Shown here: piece by piece, positions 63,000-64,000 of the stretch | Layout of the letters: each line of letters begins with the position of its first letter | Numbering within the stretch: position 1 is the first letter of the stretch | NCBI GenBank assembly: GCA_003993805.1 | Contig: RSEF01000019.1 | Location: 12,152,118 to 12,216,117 of the forward strand | From: Himantopus leucocephalus | Lineage: Eukaryota > Chordata > Aves > Charadriiformes > Recurvirostridae | Direction of reading: 5' to 3' | DNA: 64,000 nucleotides | Position numbers and translations under genes: made by a program | The notes under the pieces: generated by a model | Database searches by the model: none | What the model saw: the letters and a program-made list of their open reading frames with translations, nothing else | Told to the model about the DNA's origin: nothing

Positions 63000-63552
63000 T
63001 TTTCCCTGAGCCCGCACCGTGCAGGGCCGGGGGGGCGGTGTGTGTGTGTTGGGGGGTGGTGGTGGCAGCGGGCTCCGTGCCGCGCTGCGCTGCCGACGGG
63101 CGGTCTGCGGGGGGAGCCCGGGAGCAGCGCGGGGCTCCGGCTCCGGCGGAGGGAGGGAGGGACCCTCCGCAGCCCAACCCGGCGCTGCCGCTCCCGAGCT
63201 CCCTGCGGCTGGAACCCCGGCACTCCACCGTGCTCCCGCTCCACATCCCCCGCGGGGGAGAGAGGAAGGGAGGGAGAGGGGGGCGGCCGGGCCCCGCTCC
63301 CCCCGCACCGTCTCGCTTTTCCTTTCCTTTCCCTTTCCTCCCCTCTCCGCCGGGCGCTTCCTTTTCCGCCGGGCCGGGCCGGGGCGGGGCGGGGCGGGGG
63401 GCGGTCGCGGCGGCGCGGCTCGCTGATCGCAGGGCGGGCGCTGCCAGTCCGCCGCCTCCCCCGCGCTCAGCCGCCTCCCAGCGCCGGAGCCGCACGGCCC
63501 CAGCAGCGAGCGCCCAGCCCCGGCCCCGGCCCGGCCCCGCCAGCCGCCCCCC

Positions 63553-63742
63553 ATGGAGGAGCAGCCCCACCACCACCATCATCACCATTACTACTACTAC
63601 GGCCACCACCACCACCACCACCACCACCCGCAGAGCGCCTACCTGCCGCCGCCCGACGGCCGAGCCCAGCCCAAGCCGCCGCTCCGACACGAGCACAAGC
63701 ACGGCGGCCCGCAGCACCAGGAGGGGCCGAAGCGGAGAGCAG
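63553..63742 (+). CDS. NUFIP2: NUFIP2 first coding exon (partial gene)
   Basis: NUFIP2 (82-FIP) is an RNA-binding partner of FMRP. From the literature it is found in nucleus, polysomes and stress granules, and acts as a Roquin cofactor. The exon encodes 63 codons plus one base: MEEQP, then 7 His, 4 Tyr, Gly and 8 His, then AQPKPPLRHEHKHGG and QHQEGPKRRAG. These follow the human protein's His/Tyr-rich start and its AQPKPLKHEQKH and QHQETPKKK segments as I recall them. The donor is GAGCAG|GTCGGG at 63,742, splitting a Gly codon. GTCGGG is a weaker donor than usual. The N-terminus is shorter than human because the Gln/His repeats are contracted. The remaining roughly 600 residues lie in exons beyond the right edge. 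The ATG has G at +4 but C at -3. Confidence 0.93.
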
Positions 63743-63806
63743 GTCGGGGCGGGCGGGTGGCGGGCCGGGGCCTGTGACCTTCGCGGGGCGGCGGCGGCGG
63801 GGCCGC

Positions 63807-63857
63807 CCTCCTCCTCCTCCTCCTCCTCCTCCTCCTGCGCCTCCTCCTCCTCCTCCC
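63807..63857 (+). repeat. (CTC)n trinucleotide repeat in NUFIP2 intron 1
   Basis: About 15 CTC units with one GCG interruption, 65 bases after the exon 1 donor. Confidence 0.9.
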
Positions 63858-63892
63858 CCGGCCCGGCTGGAAGCTTCTCCGCCGCGCTGGGG

Positions 63893-63914
63893 CCGCTTCC
63901 TGTCCGCCATGTTG
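63893..63914 (-). promoter_or_regulatory. ETS/YY1 promoter-type module on the minus strand
   Basis: Read on the minus strand: CCAACATGGCGGAC (YY1-type, AAnATGGCGG) followed by AGGAAGCGG (ETS core GGAA). This pair usually sits at transcription starts, with YY1 in the sense direction. Confidence 0.5.
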
Positions 63915-64000
63915 GGGCCGGCGCGGCTGCGGGAGCAGCGGGGCCCGCCGGCACCGCCACCGCCCGCCGGGCACGTGGGGCCGGGCCGCGCTGCCCCCGG

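Larger units (their letters stand above)
63000..64000 (+). promoter_or_regulatory. NUFIP2: CpG island: NUFIP2 promoter and first exon
   Basis: GC- and CpG-rich to the right edge. Overlapping GGGGCGGGGC GC boxes at about 63,370-63,405 suit SP1-driven, TATA-less initiation, with transcription probably starting shortly downstream, before the ATG at 63,553. The exact start cannot be read from sequence. Confidence 0.75.

Noticed and set aside
62944..63974. Minus-strand frames of 338, 199, 147 and 111 codons over the NUFIP2 CpG island
   Set aside because: Low-complexity composition, antisense to a recognised exon. Only the YY1/ETS motif there was kept as a regulatory observation.

Overview
The window looks like avian nuclear DNA. 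Two protein-coding genes are recognisable, both only partly inside the window. The conserved left-hand gene is split into small exons with GT-AG introns. The one clear young interspersed repeat is a 5'-truncated CR1 LINE, the typical bird retroposon, and other repeats are few and old. Short N runs beside homopolymers and one 100-base N block show a draft assembly.

Left part (1 to about 42.4 kb, minus strand): the 5' part of TAOK1, a STE20-family protein kinase. Six exons can be set to the base. They give an unbroken frame from the initiator Met through the glycine loop, catalytic Lys57, Glu76, the HRD aspartate (151), the DFG aspartate (169) and activation-loop Ser181. The gene leaves the window inside the kinase domain. 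Intron 1 is about 31 kb and leads to a CpG island at about 41.7-43.1 kb, where a non-coding first exon is proposed.

Middle (43.1 to about 61 kb): no recognised gene. It holds decayed MIR/CORE-SINE-like fragments, simple repeats, two perfect inverted repeats, and a minus-strand open frame of about 102 codons that runs exactly into a strong splice donor at 60,034. A compact element at 60.96-61.32 kb carries two ZNF143 (Staf) type sites in inverted orientation.

Right part (62.4-64 kb, plus strand): a CR1 fragment, then a second CpG island with the promoter and first coding exon of NUFIP2, an FMRP-interacting RNA-binding protein, beginning with a His/Tyr-rich tract. The head-to-head TAOK1/NUFIP2 order matches the order I recall for human 17q11.2, which supports both identifications.

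I found no undescribed multi-gene system. The best leads are indirect signs of unannotated transcription: base-skew reversal at the TAOK1 CpG island, with a YY1-type motif and G-rich flank on the plus strand; the inverted ZNF143 pair with the nearby minus-strand exon-like frame; and a YY1/ETS module inside NUFIP2 intron 1.
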